A model generated the notes under the pieces. That model was not told the DNA's origin. It saw nothing but the letters and a program-made list of their open reading frames with translations, and searched no databases. From Paraburkholderia sp. C35 (GTDB lineage Bacteria > Pseudomonadota > Gammaproteobacteria > Burkholderiales > Burkholderiaceae), in NCBI RefSeq assembly GCF_003121405.1, contig NZ_QBUY01000004.1, forward strand, positions 124,001 to 188,000: 64,000 nt of DNA. The letters are read 5' to 3'. The stretch's first letter is position 1, and each line of letters opens with the position of its first letter. Shown here piece after piece: positions 1 to 8,803 of this stretch. A program made the translations under genes and the position numbers.

Positions 1-1
1 T

Positions 2-439
2 CCGATTGCCGTCACTGTCGCCGCTGGACTTGCCGCGCTGCTGAGCGCCGGGTCCGCACGCGCCGACTGCTTCGACGAGGCGGCTAATTATCAGAAGGTC
101 AATCCCCTTATCCTGCGCGCCATTGCCTGGCAGGAATCGCATAACCGTCCCACCGCCGTGCACAAGAACGCCAACGGTTCGACCGATTACGGCGTCATGC
201 AGATCAACTCCGTGCATCTGCCCGTGCTGGCGCAATACGGCATCTCGCAAGGCACGCTGATGGAACCGTGCAAGAACGTGTACATCGCCGCGTGGCATCT
301 GCGCCAGAAGATGAATAAGTACGGCAACACATGGGCGGCCGTTGGTGCCTATCACTCGGAAACGCCGACGCTGCGCGACGAATATGCGCGTCAGATCGTT
401 GCCATTCTCCGCAAGTGGAATCTGATGCCTGCGCGGTAA
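2..439 (+). CDS. Lytic transglycosylase (SLT family), 5' end missing
   Basis: The reading frame is open from the window edge, so the start lies upstream. The visible product begins in the hydrophobic part of a signal peptide ending near ARA-DC, so the enzyme is probably exported to cleave peptidoglycan. The SLT (VirB1/IagB-like) fold is shown by WQES, with the catalytic Glu, then YGVMQIN and AYHS. Two Cys residues (ADC and EPC) sit where IagB-type enzymes form a disulphide. IagB-like proteins often serve secretion or pilus systems, but no such genes are visible here, so the cellular role is open. The methionine at 158 is internal, because the catalytic Glu lies before it. Confidence 0.85.
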   Translation, partial: PIAVTVAAGLAALLSAGSARADCFDEAANYQKVNPLILRAIAWQESHNRPTAVHKNANGSTDYGVMQINSVHLPVLAQYGISQGTLMEPCKNVYIAAWHLRQKMNKYGNTWAAVGAYHSETPTLRDEYARQIVAILRKWNLMPAR

Positions 440-628
440 TTGCCTGGTTTTGCCCGATAGTTGGGCAACGCAGTCGTTGAATCCACATCACTGCCGCGCC
501 ACTGAGCGGCGTCTCCTTGCTCCAGTTGATGCACAATGCGGCTTCGTGCTGCTGCCGGTTCGCGCACGCGTTTATTCGAACGTCCGCCCGGCACATGCGT
601 TTTTCACCTTCAAGTTTTCTGAACCGCG

Positions 629-1909
629 ATGAACCAGCCGCTTTTGCCCGTCACCGTGATCTCCGGTTTTGTGGGCGCTGGCAAGACCACGCTCGTCGAT
701 CAGATTCTGTCGAACCGGCTAAGCCCGCGTATCGCTGTGATCGTCACCGATCTCAGTGCTGTGCGGCTCGATGTCGATAATGCGGCGCCCGCATCTTCAA
801 CGGCTGCGCAGATCGATTTGCCGAATGGCTGTCTGTGCGTGCAGGCAGATGACGATCTGCTCGAACAGATCGCCGAACTGGCATCGGCTGGCCGCTTCGA
901 TGCCATCGTCGTCGAGGCAGCCGCCACCGACGAACCGATTAACATCGCCGAATCGATCCTCGAAGACGAATCGCTTGCGACGCTGGTACGCGTCGATACC
1001 GCGCTCACCGTCATCGATGCGGCAGGCTTCCTGCGCGATTTCGCATCGACGGATTCCTTGTCCGAGCGCGACATCGCAGCCTATGAAGACGACGATCGCA
1101 ACGTCGTCGAAGTGCTGATCGAGCAGGTCGAGTTCTGCGATGTGTTCGTCATCAACAAGGCTGATCTTGTTTCCGCCGACGATCTTGTTCATCTGCAGAC
1201 GGTGCTCGCGGCGCTCAATCCGCGCGCGGCGCAAATCGTCAGCAGTTACGGCAACGCGCCCGTCGAGGAAGTGGTCGGCACGGCGCGTTTCGATTACGAC
1301 CTGACGTCGAACGCGGCTGGCTGGCTTGCGCTGCTGCACGACGCTTCGAGCCATGAGCATGCGGGCAGCGGGCAAGGCGTCGGCCATGTGGTGTATCGCG
1401 CGCGGCGGCCGTTTCATCCCGAGCGTCTATGGGCGCTGCTGCACGAAGAGTGGAAGGGCGTGTTGCGCGGCAAGGGCTTCTTCTGGCTGGCGACGCGCAA
1501 CGAGATCGGCGGTTCGTTGTCGCAGGCGGGAGGCGCATGCCGGCCAGCGCCCGCAGGCACATGGTGGGCCGCGCAGGATCGCAGCGAATGGCCCGAAGGC
1601 GATGAAGAACTGCTGGAAGAGATCGCTGCGGACTGGTACGGCGATGCCGACGACTTCACGATCGGTGATCGCCGGCAGGAGCTGGTGCTGATCGGTATCG
1701 GTCTCGATCCCGCGCATTGGCGCGCGAAGTTCAATGCATGTCTTCTGACCGACGATGAATATGCATCGGGTGCGCAAGGCTGGCTCGAACTGGCCGATCC
1801 GTTTCCTGCATGGGATCTCGAAGACGATGACCATAATCACGATCATGACCACGATCACGGCCATCATCATCATCACGACGATGACGGACATCATCATCAC
1901 CATCATTGA
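629..1909 (+). CDS. CobW/COG0523-family GTPase with His-rich C-terminus
   Basis: This is a 426-residue P-loop GTPase of the G3E family, whose members deliver metals (Zn, Co, Ni) to client proteins. Walker A is GFVGAGKTT at residues 13-21 and the guanine-specificity motif NKAD is at 176-179. The family metal motif CxCC appears as GCLCV at 67-71, so the last Cys is replaced by Val. A CobW C-terminal domain follows (about 245-390). The last roughly 30 residues are alternating His and Asp ending in six His, a likely metal-binding tail. I see no Zur-like palindrome in the 190 bp upstream. Zinc handling is the most likely role, but the metal is inferred. Confidence 0.88.
   Translation: MNQPLLPVTVISGFVGAGKTTLVDQILSNRLSPRIAVIVTDLSAVRLDVDNAAPASSTAAQIDLPNGCLCVQADDDLLEQIAELASAGRFDAIVVEAAATDEPINIAESILEDESLATLVRVDTALTVIDAAGFLRDFASTDSLSERDIAAYEDDDRNVVEVLIEQVEFCDVFVINKADLVSADDLVHLQTVLAALNPRAAQIVSSYGNAPVEEVVGTARFDYDLTSNAAGWLALLHDASSHEHAGSGQGVGHVVYRARRPFHPERLWALLHEEWKGVLRGKGFFWLATRNEIGGSLSQAGGACRPAPAGTWWAAQDRSEWPEGDEELLEEIAADWYGDADDFTIGDRRQELVLIGIGLDPAHWRAKFNACLLTDDEYASGAQGWLELADPFPAWDLEDDDHNHDHDHDHGHHHHHDDDGHHHHHH
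1838..1909 (+). repeat. CAT/CAC-rich low-complexity tract encoding the His tail
   Basis: The 3' end of the CobW-type gene consists largely of cat, cac and gat codons. Such a tract can gain or lose codons by slippage, so the length of the His tail may differ between strains. The feature is compositional only. Confidence 0.6.
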
Positions 1910-1970
1910 ACATGATGGCTGCATGAGGCGAGTGACATACGGACTGACACTCGCCACAGAAAACGCAGAC

Positions 1971-1995
1971 GAAAAAAAACCCGCCTATGGCGGGT
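1971..1995 (-). terminator. Rho-independent terminator of the HU gene
   Basis: On the minus strand a 7-bp stem (ACCCGCC, 3-nt loop, GGCGGGT) is followed by eight Ts. It lies just downstream of the HU stop codon. The plus-strand side has no T run, so it serves the HU transcript. Confidence 0.85.
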
Positions 1996-2017
1996 GTCAA
2001 CAACTCAGCGCTGATGC

Positions 2018-2296
2018 TTAGCGCTTGTTGACTGCGTCCTTGAACGCCTTGCCAGCCGTGAACTTGACGGTCTTTGCGGCCGGAATCTTGATGGTTTCGC
2101 CCGTCTTCGGGTTGCGGCCCGTACGTGCTGCGCGCTTGCCCGAACCGAAGCTGCCGAAGCCGATCAACTGGACTGCATCACCCTTCGCCACAGCCTTCTT
2201 GATAACTTCAAGCAGCGTGTCCAGCGTTTCGCCGGTTTGAGCCTTGCTGGCGCCCGTCTGACCTGCGACGGCGTCGATCAGTTCCTGTTTGTTCAT
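2018..2296 (-). CDS. hupB: DNA-binding protein HU-beta
   Basis: This is a 92-residue histone-like protein starting [10 protein letters not shown]. It binds DNA as a dimer and organises the nucleoid; in E. coli, HU also helps DnaA open oriC. The arm signature GFGSF...R.GRNPKTG is present. The ATG at 2296 is chosen because AGAAAGGA lies 5-10 bases upstream and the length matches the family; the frame stays open further upstream but that part is not HU-like. The gene is monocistronic with its own terminator. Confidence 0.97.
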   Translation of the reverse strand: MNKQELIDAVAGQTGASKAQTGETLDTLLEVIKKAVAKGDAVQLIGFGSFGSGKRAARTGRNPKTGETIKIPAAKTVKFTAGKAFKDAVNKR

Positions 2297-2788
2297 TAAG
2301 GTTCCTTTCTGGTTTAGGTTGACACGAACAGCGCGAACGCGCCGATTATACGTGCGCGCGCCGCGCCGTCGAGCAGCGACGGCTCGGGAATACCCCCGAC
2401 TCCCGCGGCGCGCCAGGCACCGCGCAATGCACCGTGCTGCCGCTTCCCTCGCGGCGCTTGCTATCATAGCGCAGCGCAAACCCAATCTGGATAAGGGTTT
2501 CGAAGAATTACACGCTGCAACGCCTGATACAGCATGGAAAACAGCATTTTTGTCATGCAGGGCATCGAATAGATGCTATCCGAGTCGCGCAAAGCCCCGT
2601 CAACGTTGGTTTTTGCCAACGTTCAGGACCGCCAGGACAGGCTGCAGAGGCCGTCTGGACGGGCTGCAGCGGGTGTCGGCAGGGCGAAGCGGGTGTGAAT
2701 TCGCTGCCATCGGTTGCCTGGTCGTTGCCTCAGTCAGCGTATGGTCGCCGCCGTCCGGCTCTCTTCCTTGCACAGCATTTCATCGCGC
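2297..2788. other. Intergenic region between hupB and mnmC, with the hupB promoter
   Basis: No convincing gene lies in these 492 bases. A perfect minus-strand TATAAT (plus coordinates 2345-2350) lies about 50 bases upstream of the hupB start and is a good -10 box; the -35 at 17-bp spacing is weak (CTCGAC). An open frame across 2289-2792 does not resemble a protein. The direct promoter of mnmC is not obvious. Confidence 0.5.
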
Positions 2789-4756
2789 ATGACCGACCCG
2801 CTCGTTCCCGCCATCCTTGCGTTCCGCGATAACGGCACGCCTTATTCGCCGCGTCATGAGGACATCTATCACAGTGCAGTCGGCGCACTCGCACAGGCGG
2901 AATATGTCTTTCTGAAGGGTAACGAGCTGCCTTCGCGCTGGCAGAAGCGGCGCGTATTCACCGTGCTGGAGACGGGTTTCGGCATGGGTATCAACTTCCT
3001 CATGACCTGGGCAGCATGGCGCGCGGATCCGGATCGTTGCGAGCGGCTGCACTTCGTATCGACGGAAAAACATCCGTTCTCACGCGACGATCTGATCGTC
3101 GCGAGCGCGTCGGCCGTTGCGGACACATCGATCGCGCCGCTCGCCCAACAACTCGCCGACGCATGGCCAACACTCGTGCCGGGCACGCATCGGCTGGAGT
3201 TCGAGGCAGGGCGCGTGACACTCACGCTCGTATTCGGCGACGCAGCACAAACACTGCACTCGCTCTGGCTACGCGCCGACGCGTTCTATCTGGACGGCTT
3301 CACGCCGTCGAAAAACCCCGAACTGTGGACGCCTGCCATCTTCAAGGCACTCGCACGCATCGCTGGTGATGGCGCGACTTTCGCGACATACACGAGTGCC
3401 GGGGATGTGAAACGCGGCTTGCAGCAAGCAGGCTTCGAGTACAGAAAAATCGATGGCTTTGGATGGAAGCGCGCAATGCTGGTCGGCCGCTTTGCGCCGC
3501 GCTATCGCGTGCGGCGTCATGAACCGCCGCTTCCACTCGCTGTCGATGAACGGCATGCCATTGTGATCGGCACGGGACTGGCGGGATGCGCGGCAATCGA
3601 GCGTCTGACTGCACGCGGCTGGCGTGTCACGTCGCTTGAACGGCATGCCGGTGTGGCGCGCGATGCATCGGGAAACCCAGCCGGCGTGTTTCACCCGATG
3701 ATGTCCCGCGACGATAGCGTCGGCTCGCGCATCACGCGCGCTGGCTTTCTTTATGCATTACAGCAGTGGTCCGCGCTCGAGCGGCGCGGATATCGTCCGT
3801 TGCGCGGCGCGGAAGGACTGCTGCAGATTGCCGCCGACGAACACGAAGCCACGGCGATGGCAAAGTCTTTCGCTGCATTCGCTTATCCGCAGGACTACGT
3901 GACACCTGTCACGCGCGACGAAGCCGAACACATCGCAAACCTGCGCGTTGCGCGCGGCGGCTGGTTCTTTCCGCATGGCGGCTGGATCGATCCTGCATCG
4001 CTATGTGCGGCGCAGTGCGAAGCGGCAGGCGGTCTGCTCCAACGCCGCTTCAATGTCGAAGCCACGAAGATCGAACGCCTTGAAAATCAGTGGATTGTGT
4101 TCGACGCACAAGGCGTTGCGATTGCCAGCGCGCCTGTCGTGATCTTCGCCAATGCGCATGAAGCGGCGCGCATCGCCGGGTTGCGCTACGCGCCGACCCG
4201 CAGCGTGCGCGGTCAACTGACACTGCTGCGCGACGGTCCTGAATACGCGCCGCTCGTCCCCGTAATCGGTGAAGGGTACGCAGTGCCGCTGCCCGATGGC
4301 ATCACGCTGACGGGCGCCACTTATGACATCGATGATCCTGATGCTCATATCCGCGAAGACGGTCACGTCGAAAACATCGAGCGGCTCGCGCAGATGCTGC
4401 CCGACATGCGCGAAACACTCGACAGACAGATACCTGCATCGCTGACAGGACGCGTCGCGTTTCGCTGCGTCACGAGCGACCGTCTGCCGATGATCGGCGC
4501 ATTCGCGGACGAAGCCGCCGCAATCCGCGATGCCGGCAGATTGGGCGGCGCATGGCCACTCGATCTTCCACGCACGCATGGCGTATACGGCGCGTTTGCC
4601 TTCGGATCTCGCGGATTGGTGTGGGCGTCGCTCGGAGCGGAACTGATCGCGTCGCAAATAGAAGGGGAGCCTTGGCCGATCGAGCGCGATCTCGCCGAAG
4701 CCCTCGACCCGGCGCGTTTTCTCTTGCGCGCGTTACGCCAGGGAACAGCCAGCTGA
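2789..4756 (+). CDS. mnmC: Bifunctional tRNA mnm5s2U biosynthesis protein MnmC
   Basis: This 655-residue enzyme finishes 5-methylaminomethyl-2-thiouridine at the tRNA wobble base. The C-terminal FAD-dependent oxidase removes the carboxymethyl group from cmnm5s2U, and the N-terminal SAM-dependent methyltransferase methylates the resulting nm5s2U. The methyltransferase motif ETGFGMGINF is at residues 61-70. The FAD dinucleotide-binding motif, beginning AIVIGTGLAG, starts near residue 256. Length agrees with other fused MnmC proteins. The ATG at 2789 (MTDPLVPA) is preferred over an upstream in-frame start at 2714 because homology begins here. It acts downstream of MnmE/MnmG, and mnmG is also in this window at 34.4 kb. 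Confidence 0.95.
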   Translation: MTDPLVPAILAFRDNGTPYSPRHEDIYHSAVGALAQAEYVFLKGNELPSRWQKRRVFTVLETGFGMGINFLMTWAAWRADPDRCERLHFVSTEKHPFSRDDLIVASASAVADTSIAPLAQQLADAWPTLVPGTHRLEFEAGRVTLTLVFGDAAQTLHSLWLRADAFYLDGFTPSKNPELWTPAIFKALARIAGDGATFATYTSAGDVKRGLQQAGFEYRKIDGFGWKRAMLVGRFAPRYRVRRHEPPLPLAVDERHAIVIGTGLAGCAAIERLTARGWRVTSLERHAGVARDASGNPAGVFHPMMSRDDSVGSRITRAGFLYALQQWSALERRGYRPLRGAEGLLQIAADEHEATAMAKSFAAFAYPQDYVTPVTRDEAEHIANLRVARGGWFFPHGGWIDPASLCAAQCEAAGGLLQRRFNVEATKIERLENQWIVFDAQGVAIASAPVVIFANAHEAARIAGLRYAPTRSVRGQLTLLRDGPEYAPLVPVIGEGYAVPLPDGITLTGATYDIDDPDAHIREDGHVENIERLAQMLPDMRETLDRQIPASLTGRVAFRCVTSDRLPMIGAFADEAAAIRDAGRLGGAWPLDLPRTHGVYGAFAFGSRGLVWASLGAELIASQIEGEPWPIERDLAEALDPARFLLRALRQGTAS

Positions 4757-5658
4757 CCACCAGCCTGTGGAAAAGTTATCCACGCCGGTCTGTGGATAAC
4801 CGGGGAAATTGCAGGCGAAACTCGTGTGGAATCGATGTGGACGTAAACGGGGTAACTCGACAGACGTTAACGCGAGGCCAAAAGTTATCCTTCGATGCCC
4901 ATCGGACGCGCACATCAAGTGCATCCGGTTATGCGTTCGGCAAAGTGCTGATTCGATTCGGTAAACCGTAGTTATCCACAGAAAAGCGCGATGCTTGTTA
5001 ACTTCTACTACGTATACATACGGTAAACCTATAGATGAAAAGCCCGGGGTCGAGCGAAGCGCGGCAGTCCCGTGTTTTCGTCTGATAACAGGAGCCATGC
5101 GGCATGGTGACGACCTGCTGCATTTCTTCGCTGTTCCTCGTTCACAACAGGAACGCGAGCGCACGGCAAGACTCAAACGCAAGCACCCTCAAACAAGCGC
5201 AACGCCACGGTCCAGGCGCTACAAAAACACCTGTCGTAAGGCCATTTTTCTCGAAAGTCTGCGGGTTTGCCGGTCGCTTTTTCCTGATGTCATTAAGTTA
5301 GCGTACGTTTTACCGCTTTGAGCGCTTGTTCGACGCTTTTCCGTCAAGTGTAAAAAAGCTATGGCACAATCGCCGTTCTTCCGCGTCGTGTTTTGCCCCC
5401 GCAACCGACGCGCCAATGGAACGGTTGCCGGACCCACAGAATCTGATTCAAAAGTCGACGGCGCTCTTTTCACACACGTCGGGCTGCCCGTAGTCGCAGC
5501 ATCGGCGTGGTCGTTTCAGTTTTTCACCCGATCGTTGACAACCGCAACGCCGGCCGACGCGAACCGATCGCGGCAACGGACGCGGCGCGCGCCTTGCGTG
5601 CCGATGGCGTCTGTCCGTTCGCGTTGCCCGCCGTTGCTGCAAAGGAGAAGCCACCACG
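4757..5658. other. 902-bp non-coding region with DnaA boxes and an origin-like module
   Basis: No protein gene is convincing. The left part holds several DnaA-box-like 9-mers: TTTTCCACA (minus, 4766-4774), TTATCCACG (plus, 4776-4784, one mismatch), TTATCCACA (minus, 4791-4799) and TTATCCACA (plus, 4972-4980). Next come TTAAC, CTACTAC and GTATAC-containing sequence at 4998-5030. The short motif GTAAAC recurs near 4844, 4961 and 5023. The right part (5100-5650) shows nothing specific beyond the leader and RBS of the next gene. The combination suggests replication-initiation or DnaA-titration DNA. Confidence 0.55.
4972..5030 (+). other. Candidate DnaA-box/DnaA-trio unwinding module, left copy
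   Basis: A perfect DnaA box TTATCCACA (4972-4980) is followed after 24 bases (containing AAAAGCGCG) by CTACTAC (5005-5011). On the other strand this reads as TAG trinucleotides, as in the DnaA-trio of basal unwinding systems. The segment 4991-5030 is largely repeated in inverted orientation at 8268-8303. Confidence 0.5.
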
Positions 5659-6861
5659 ATGAAGTCGGCGTTTTCATTTTTTCCAGCCTGGCCGCTCACG
5701 CCCGATGCGATCTTCTGGGCAGGCCTTGCGCTGCTCGCCGCAGGTCTCGTTGGCGAGCTGTGCTATCGCGCGTGGCATCTGCCGCGCATTACCGGCTATG
5801 CGGTGATCGGACTGATCGCAGGCGCGGCAGGATCGGGCGTGATCGATGCGGAATCCGCCAGTGCTGCGCGGCCGCTCCTCGATGTCGCGCTCGGCCTGCT
5901 GCTGTTCGAGCTTGGGAGCCGGCTGGATCTGCGCTGGATTCGCCGCAATACGTGGCTCATCGTGTCGAGCCTCGCGGAATCGACGCTCACCTTCGTGCTG
6001 GTGCTGCTGGTATTGCTGTTCCTGAAGGTTTCGACGGTGACGGCGCTCGTGCTTGCCGCTATCGCCATGGCGACGTCGCCGGCGATGGTGATCCAGCTGA
6101 AAACCGAGTTGCGCGCAGAAGGACAGGTCACGCAGCGTCTGATGACCTTGACGGCGCTCAACAGCATGTACGCGGTGGTGATCGAAAAGCTCGCGTCGGG
6201 CTGGCTGCATCAGGAAGCCTACGGCAACCTGCTCGCGACCATCGTCCAGCCGCTCTATCTGCTGGTTGGCTCGCTGATTCTCGCGTATCTGCTCGCCCGC
6301 ACCATCACGTTCTTTTACAAGCGCGTGAACCTGCAGGATGAGCATTCGTTCGTCGCGCTGTTCGGTCTCGTGCTGCTCGCGATTGCGATTGCGCACATCT
6401 TCAAGCTGTCGACCATTCTCAGCCTGCTCGCTGCCGGCATCATCGTGAAGAATCTGGAGGCGCGTCCGCAATTGTGGCCGGAGCATTTCGGTACGGCGGG
6501 CTGGCTACTCACGGTGATCCTGTTCGTGCTCACGTTGACCACCTTCGAATGGCGCGATGTCGCGATGGGCGGCGTCGCCGCGATTGGCCTGATCGTTGCG
6601 CGGCTGGTCGCCAAGCTGATCGGCGTGCTGGCGTTTGCGAAGCCAAGCGGGTTGAATATGAAGCAGGGCATGGCGCTCGGTTTGTCGCTGTCGCCGATGT
6701 CCGCGCTTGCGTATCTGCTCGTCGACGACACGTACGAGCTTTATCCGAATTCCGACCCGATGTTGCGCGCGGTGATCATGTGCTCGATCGTCGTGCTGCA
6801 GCTGGTCGGGCCGTGGCTGGTCTATCGCTCGCTCGCGCTGGTGGGCGAACGCCGCGAGTGA
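5659..6861 (+). CDS. Cation:proton antiporter (CPA2/KefB-like membrane domain)
   Basis: This 400-residue, very hydrophobic protein has about 12 predicted membrane segments. It matches the Na+/H+ exchanger domain of KefB/CPA2 transporters, for example LPRITGYAVIGLIAG near the N-terminus and TSPAMVIQLK in the middle. It lacks the cytoplasmic RCK/TrkA-N domain of true KefB/KefC, so it is only the membrane module. The ATG at 5659 is supported by AAAGGAG upstream. It probably exchanges K+ or Na+ for protons across the inner membrane; ion specificity cannot be read. It lies between the two DnaA-box regions. Confidence 0.85.
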   Translation: MKSAFSFFPAWPLTPDAIFWAGLALLAAGLVGELCYRAWHLPRITGYAVIGLIAGAAGSGVIDAESASAARPLLDVALGLLLFELGSRLDLRWIRRNTWLIVSSLAESTLTFVLVLLVLLFLKVSTVTALVLAAIAMATSPAMVIQLKTELRAEGQVTQRLMTLTALNSMYAVVIEKLASGWLHQEAYGNLLATIVQPLYLLVGSLILAYLLARTITFFYKRVNLQDEHSFVALFGLVLLAIAIAHIFKLSTILSLLAAGIIVKNLEARPQLWPEHFGTAGWLLTVILFVLTLTTFEWRDVAMGGVAAIGLIVARLVAKLIGVLAFAKPSGLNMKQGMALGLSLSPMSALAYLLVDDTYELYPNSDPMLRAVIMCSIVVLQLVGPWLVYRSLALVGERRE

Positions 6862-7014
6862 ATCCGGGCGAGGCCATTGGGCACAGCAAGCGGACACAAT
6901 TTGCCGACGCAACGTTTTTCCATGCAGCTTCAGCGTTAGCTGCAGCATTCGACAGTTAATCTGGCCGGCGCCGCCCGTCACGGGCGCCCGTGCCGACATG
7001 AATCAGGAAACGCC

Positions 7015-8130
7015 ATGTCACTCGAAGCCTTCGTCGATTCGAAACCGTTCACCTTCGGTGTCGAACTCGAGATGCAGATCGTCAACACCCATGACTATGA
7101 TCTGACCAAAGCAGGGACAGACCTGCTCCGGCTCATCAAGGACGAAAAGATCCCCGGCAACATCACGCCGGAAATCACCGAGAGCATGATCGAACTGTCG
7201 ACGGGCATCTGCACGACGCACGAACAGGCGGTTGCCGATCTGCGCACGATCCGCGACGTACTGGTCGATGCGGCCGATCACCTGAACGTCGGCCTGTGCG
7301 GCGGCGGCACGCACGCGTTCCAGCAATGGAGCGAGCGGCAGATCGTCGACACCCCACGCTTTCAATACCTTTCGGAACTCTACGGCTACCTGGCCAAGCA
7401 GTTCACCGTGTTTGGCCAGCACGTGCATATCGGCTGTCCGGATGCCGATAGCGCGCTGTTCCTGCTGCATTCGATGTCGCGCTACATTCCGCACTTCATC
7501 GCGTTGTCGGCCTCGTCGCCGTTCGTGCAGGGCGTCGATACCGGTTTTCACTCGGCACGCCTGAATTCCGTGTTCGCGTTCCCGCTGTCCGGCCGTGCGC
7601 CGTTCGTGCTGACGTGGGACAGCTTCGAAGAGTATTTTTCGAAGATGGTTCACACGGGTGTCGTGAACAGCATGAAGGACTTCTACTGGGACATCCGGCC
7701 GAAGCCGGGCTTCGGCACCATCGAAGTCCGGGTGATGGACACGCCGCTTTCCGTCGATCGCGCCGCGGCGATTGCGTGCTACATCCAGACGCTCGCGCGC
7801 CATCTGCTGCTCGACAAGCCTTTGATGCCGAAGGAAGACGACTATCTCGTCTATACGTTCAACCGCTTCGAGGCCTGCCGCTTCGGTCTTGCAGGCACCT
7901 GCATCGATCCGCAGACAGGCGAGCGCCGCACGATTTCCGAAGACATCATTCACACGCTGGAACAGATCGCGCCGCATGCGGACGCGCTGGGTTCGGGCAA
8001 GGCGCTCGAAGAAATCGGCACGATTGCGCGCGGGCAGGTGAACGACGCGACGTGGCTGCGCAATGTGGTCGAACAGGAAAAATCGCTGCACGAAGCCGTA
8101 CGGCAGCAGTGTCTGCAGTGGCGTGCCTGA
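7015..8130 (+). CDS. YbdK-family carboxylate-amine ligase (glutamate-cysteine ligase type 2-like)
   Basis: This 371-residue protein belongs to the GCS2 family, which joins an amino acid to a carboxylate with ATP. E. coli YbdK has weak glutamate-cysteine ligase activity in vitro. Family motifs include FGVELEMQ near the start (metal/nucleotide-binding Glu residues), [15 protein letters not shown] and [15 protein letters not shown]. The ATG is supported by CAGGAAACGCC upstream. A strong terminator follows at 8200. The physiological substrate is unknown; a redox or thiol role is possible. Confidence 0.9.
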   Translation: MSLEAFVDSKPFTFGVELEMQIVNTHDYDLTKAGTDLLRLIKDEKIPGNITPEITESMIELSTGICTTHEQAVADLRTIRDVLVDAADHLNVGLCGGGTHAFQQWSERQIVDTPRFQYLSELYGYLAKQFTVFGQHVHIGCPDADSALFLLHSMSRYIPHFIALSASSPFVQGVDTGFHSARLNSVFAFPLSGRAPFVLTWDSFEEYFSKMVHTGVVNSMKDFYWDIRPKPGFGTIEVRVMDTPLSVDRAAAIACYIQTLARHLLLDKPLMPKEDDYLVYTFNRFEACRFGLAGTCIDPQTGERRTISEDIIHTLEQIAPHADALGSGKALEEIGTIARGQVNDATWLRNVVEQEKSLHEAVRQQCLQWRA

Positions 8131-8199
8131 CTGAATCAACGCCACACGAGACGTTTTGCTCGCTCGGGCACCTGCCTCGAGAATGAGCTAACCGTGAAG

Positions 8200-8226
8200 A
8201 AACCCGCTTTTTGCGGGTTTTTTTAT
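8200..8226 (+). terminator. Rho-independent terminator after the YbdK-family gene
   Basis: An 8-bp stem AAACCCGC/GCGGGTTT with a 5-T loop is followed by a run of Ts at 8218-8224. It lies 70 bases past the stop codon. Confidence 0.88.
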
Positions 8227-8803
8227 TTTTTTCGAAATCCGATGAGGGATCCTCAAGCTTTTCTCAAAGTTTACGTATACAAACGTAGTAGTAGTTAACA
8301 AGCATTGCGTTTGCCTGTGGACAACCGAATAATTTCCTGCAAACTCAACAGGCTGCGTAAACGATAACCGGGCGGATCGGACATGAATCCCGAGCCGTAA
8401 CCTGGGAGAACGATACTCAGGGTTGCTGCCGTCGCGTGAGTTATCAAGAATCGGCGCACATGTCGTCCCCTGCCTTATCCCGAGGTTATCCACAGATTGC
8501 ATTGGATAACTTAGCTGTACGATTTGCCGCTCTCGCATAGAATGTCGTTTTTCGTCGCTGCGGCCTGCGGGAATCACGTGAAAGCGTGTTTCACGAACAG
8601 GGATCGCAGCACGGCACAGAGTGTTTGCAATGCCTGTGTAAGCAGCCAGGATAAGGCCAGCATCGCAGGAATTTTTTGAGATAGTAGGATTCGGCGAGCC
8701 GGGTTGACCGGCGAAGCTTCCCCCCACAGACTGTCGGCGCGCCGGCATCGGAAAATCGGATGTCGACGGGCAACGGCATGCTGTCAACAACGAACGAAAG
8801 CCT
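8227..8803. other. Non-coding region with DnaA boxes and the right origin-like module
   Basis: About 575 bases without a gene. It contains TAGTAGTAG at 8286-8294, a near-consensus DnaA box TTGTCCACA (minus, 8316-8324), a perfect TTATCCACA (plus, 8486-8494) and several partial boxes (TTATCCCGA near 8475, TTATCCAAT on the minus strand near 8511). GTAAAC-type motifs occur near 8268 and 8355. It mirrors the region upstream of the antiporter gene. The part after 8560 shows no recognisable elements apart from sequence leading to the MarR-type gene. Confidence 0.5.
8268..8324 (-). other. Candidate DnaA-box/DnaA-trio unwinding module, right copy (inverted)
   Basis: On the minus strand TTGTCCACA (8324-8316) is followed after 21 bases by CTACTACTA (8294-8286), then by GTATAC and GTAAAC. 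The 23 bases at 8282-8304 match the inverted left copy at 4991-5013 with about one mismatch. Having the same box-spacer-trio order in mirror orientation makes chance similarity unlikely. Confidence 0.5.

Noticed and set aside
2289..2792. 167-codon frame between hupB and mnmC
   Set aside because: Arg-rich, no RBS, overlaps the mnmC start and the hupB promoter.
5361..6341. 326-codon frame overlapping the antiporter start
   Set aside because: Arg-rich, no membrane or domain pattern; the other frame gives a clear antiporter with a good RBS.
8573..8590. parS-like GTTTCACG near the MarR gene
   Set aside because: Only one half-site matches (followed by AACAGG); not a palindrome.
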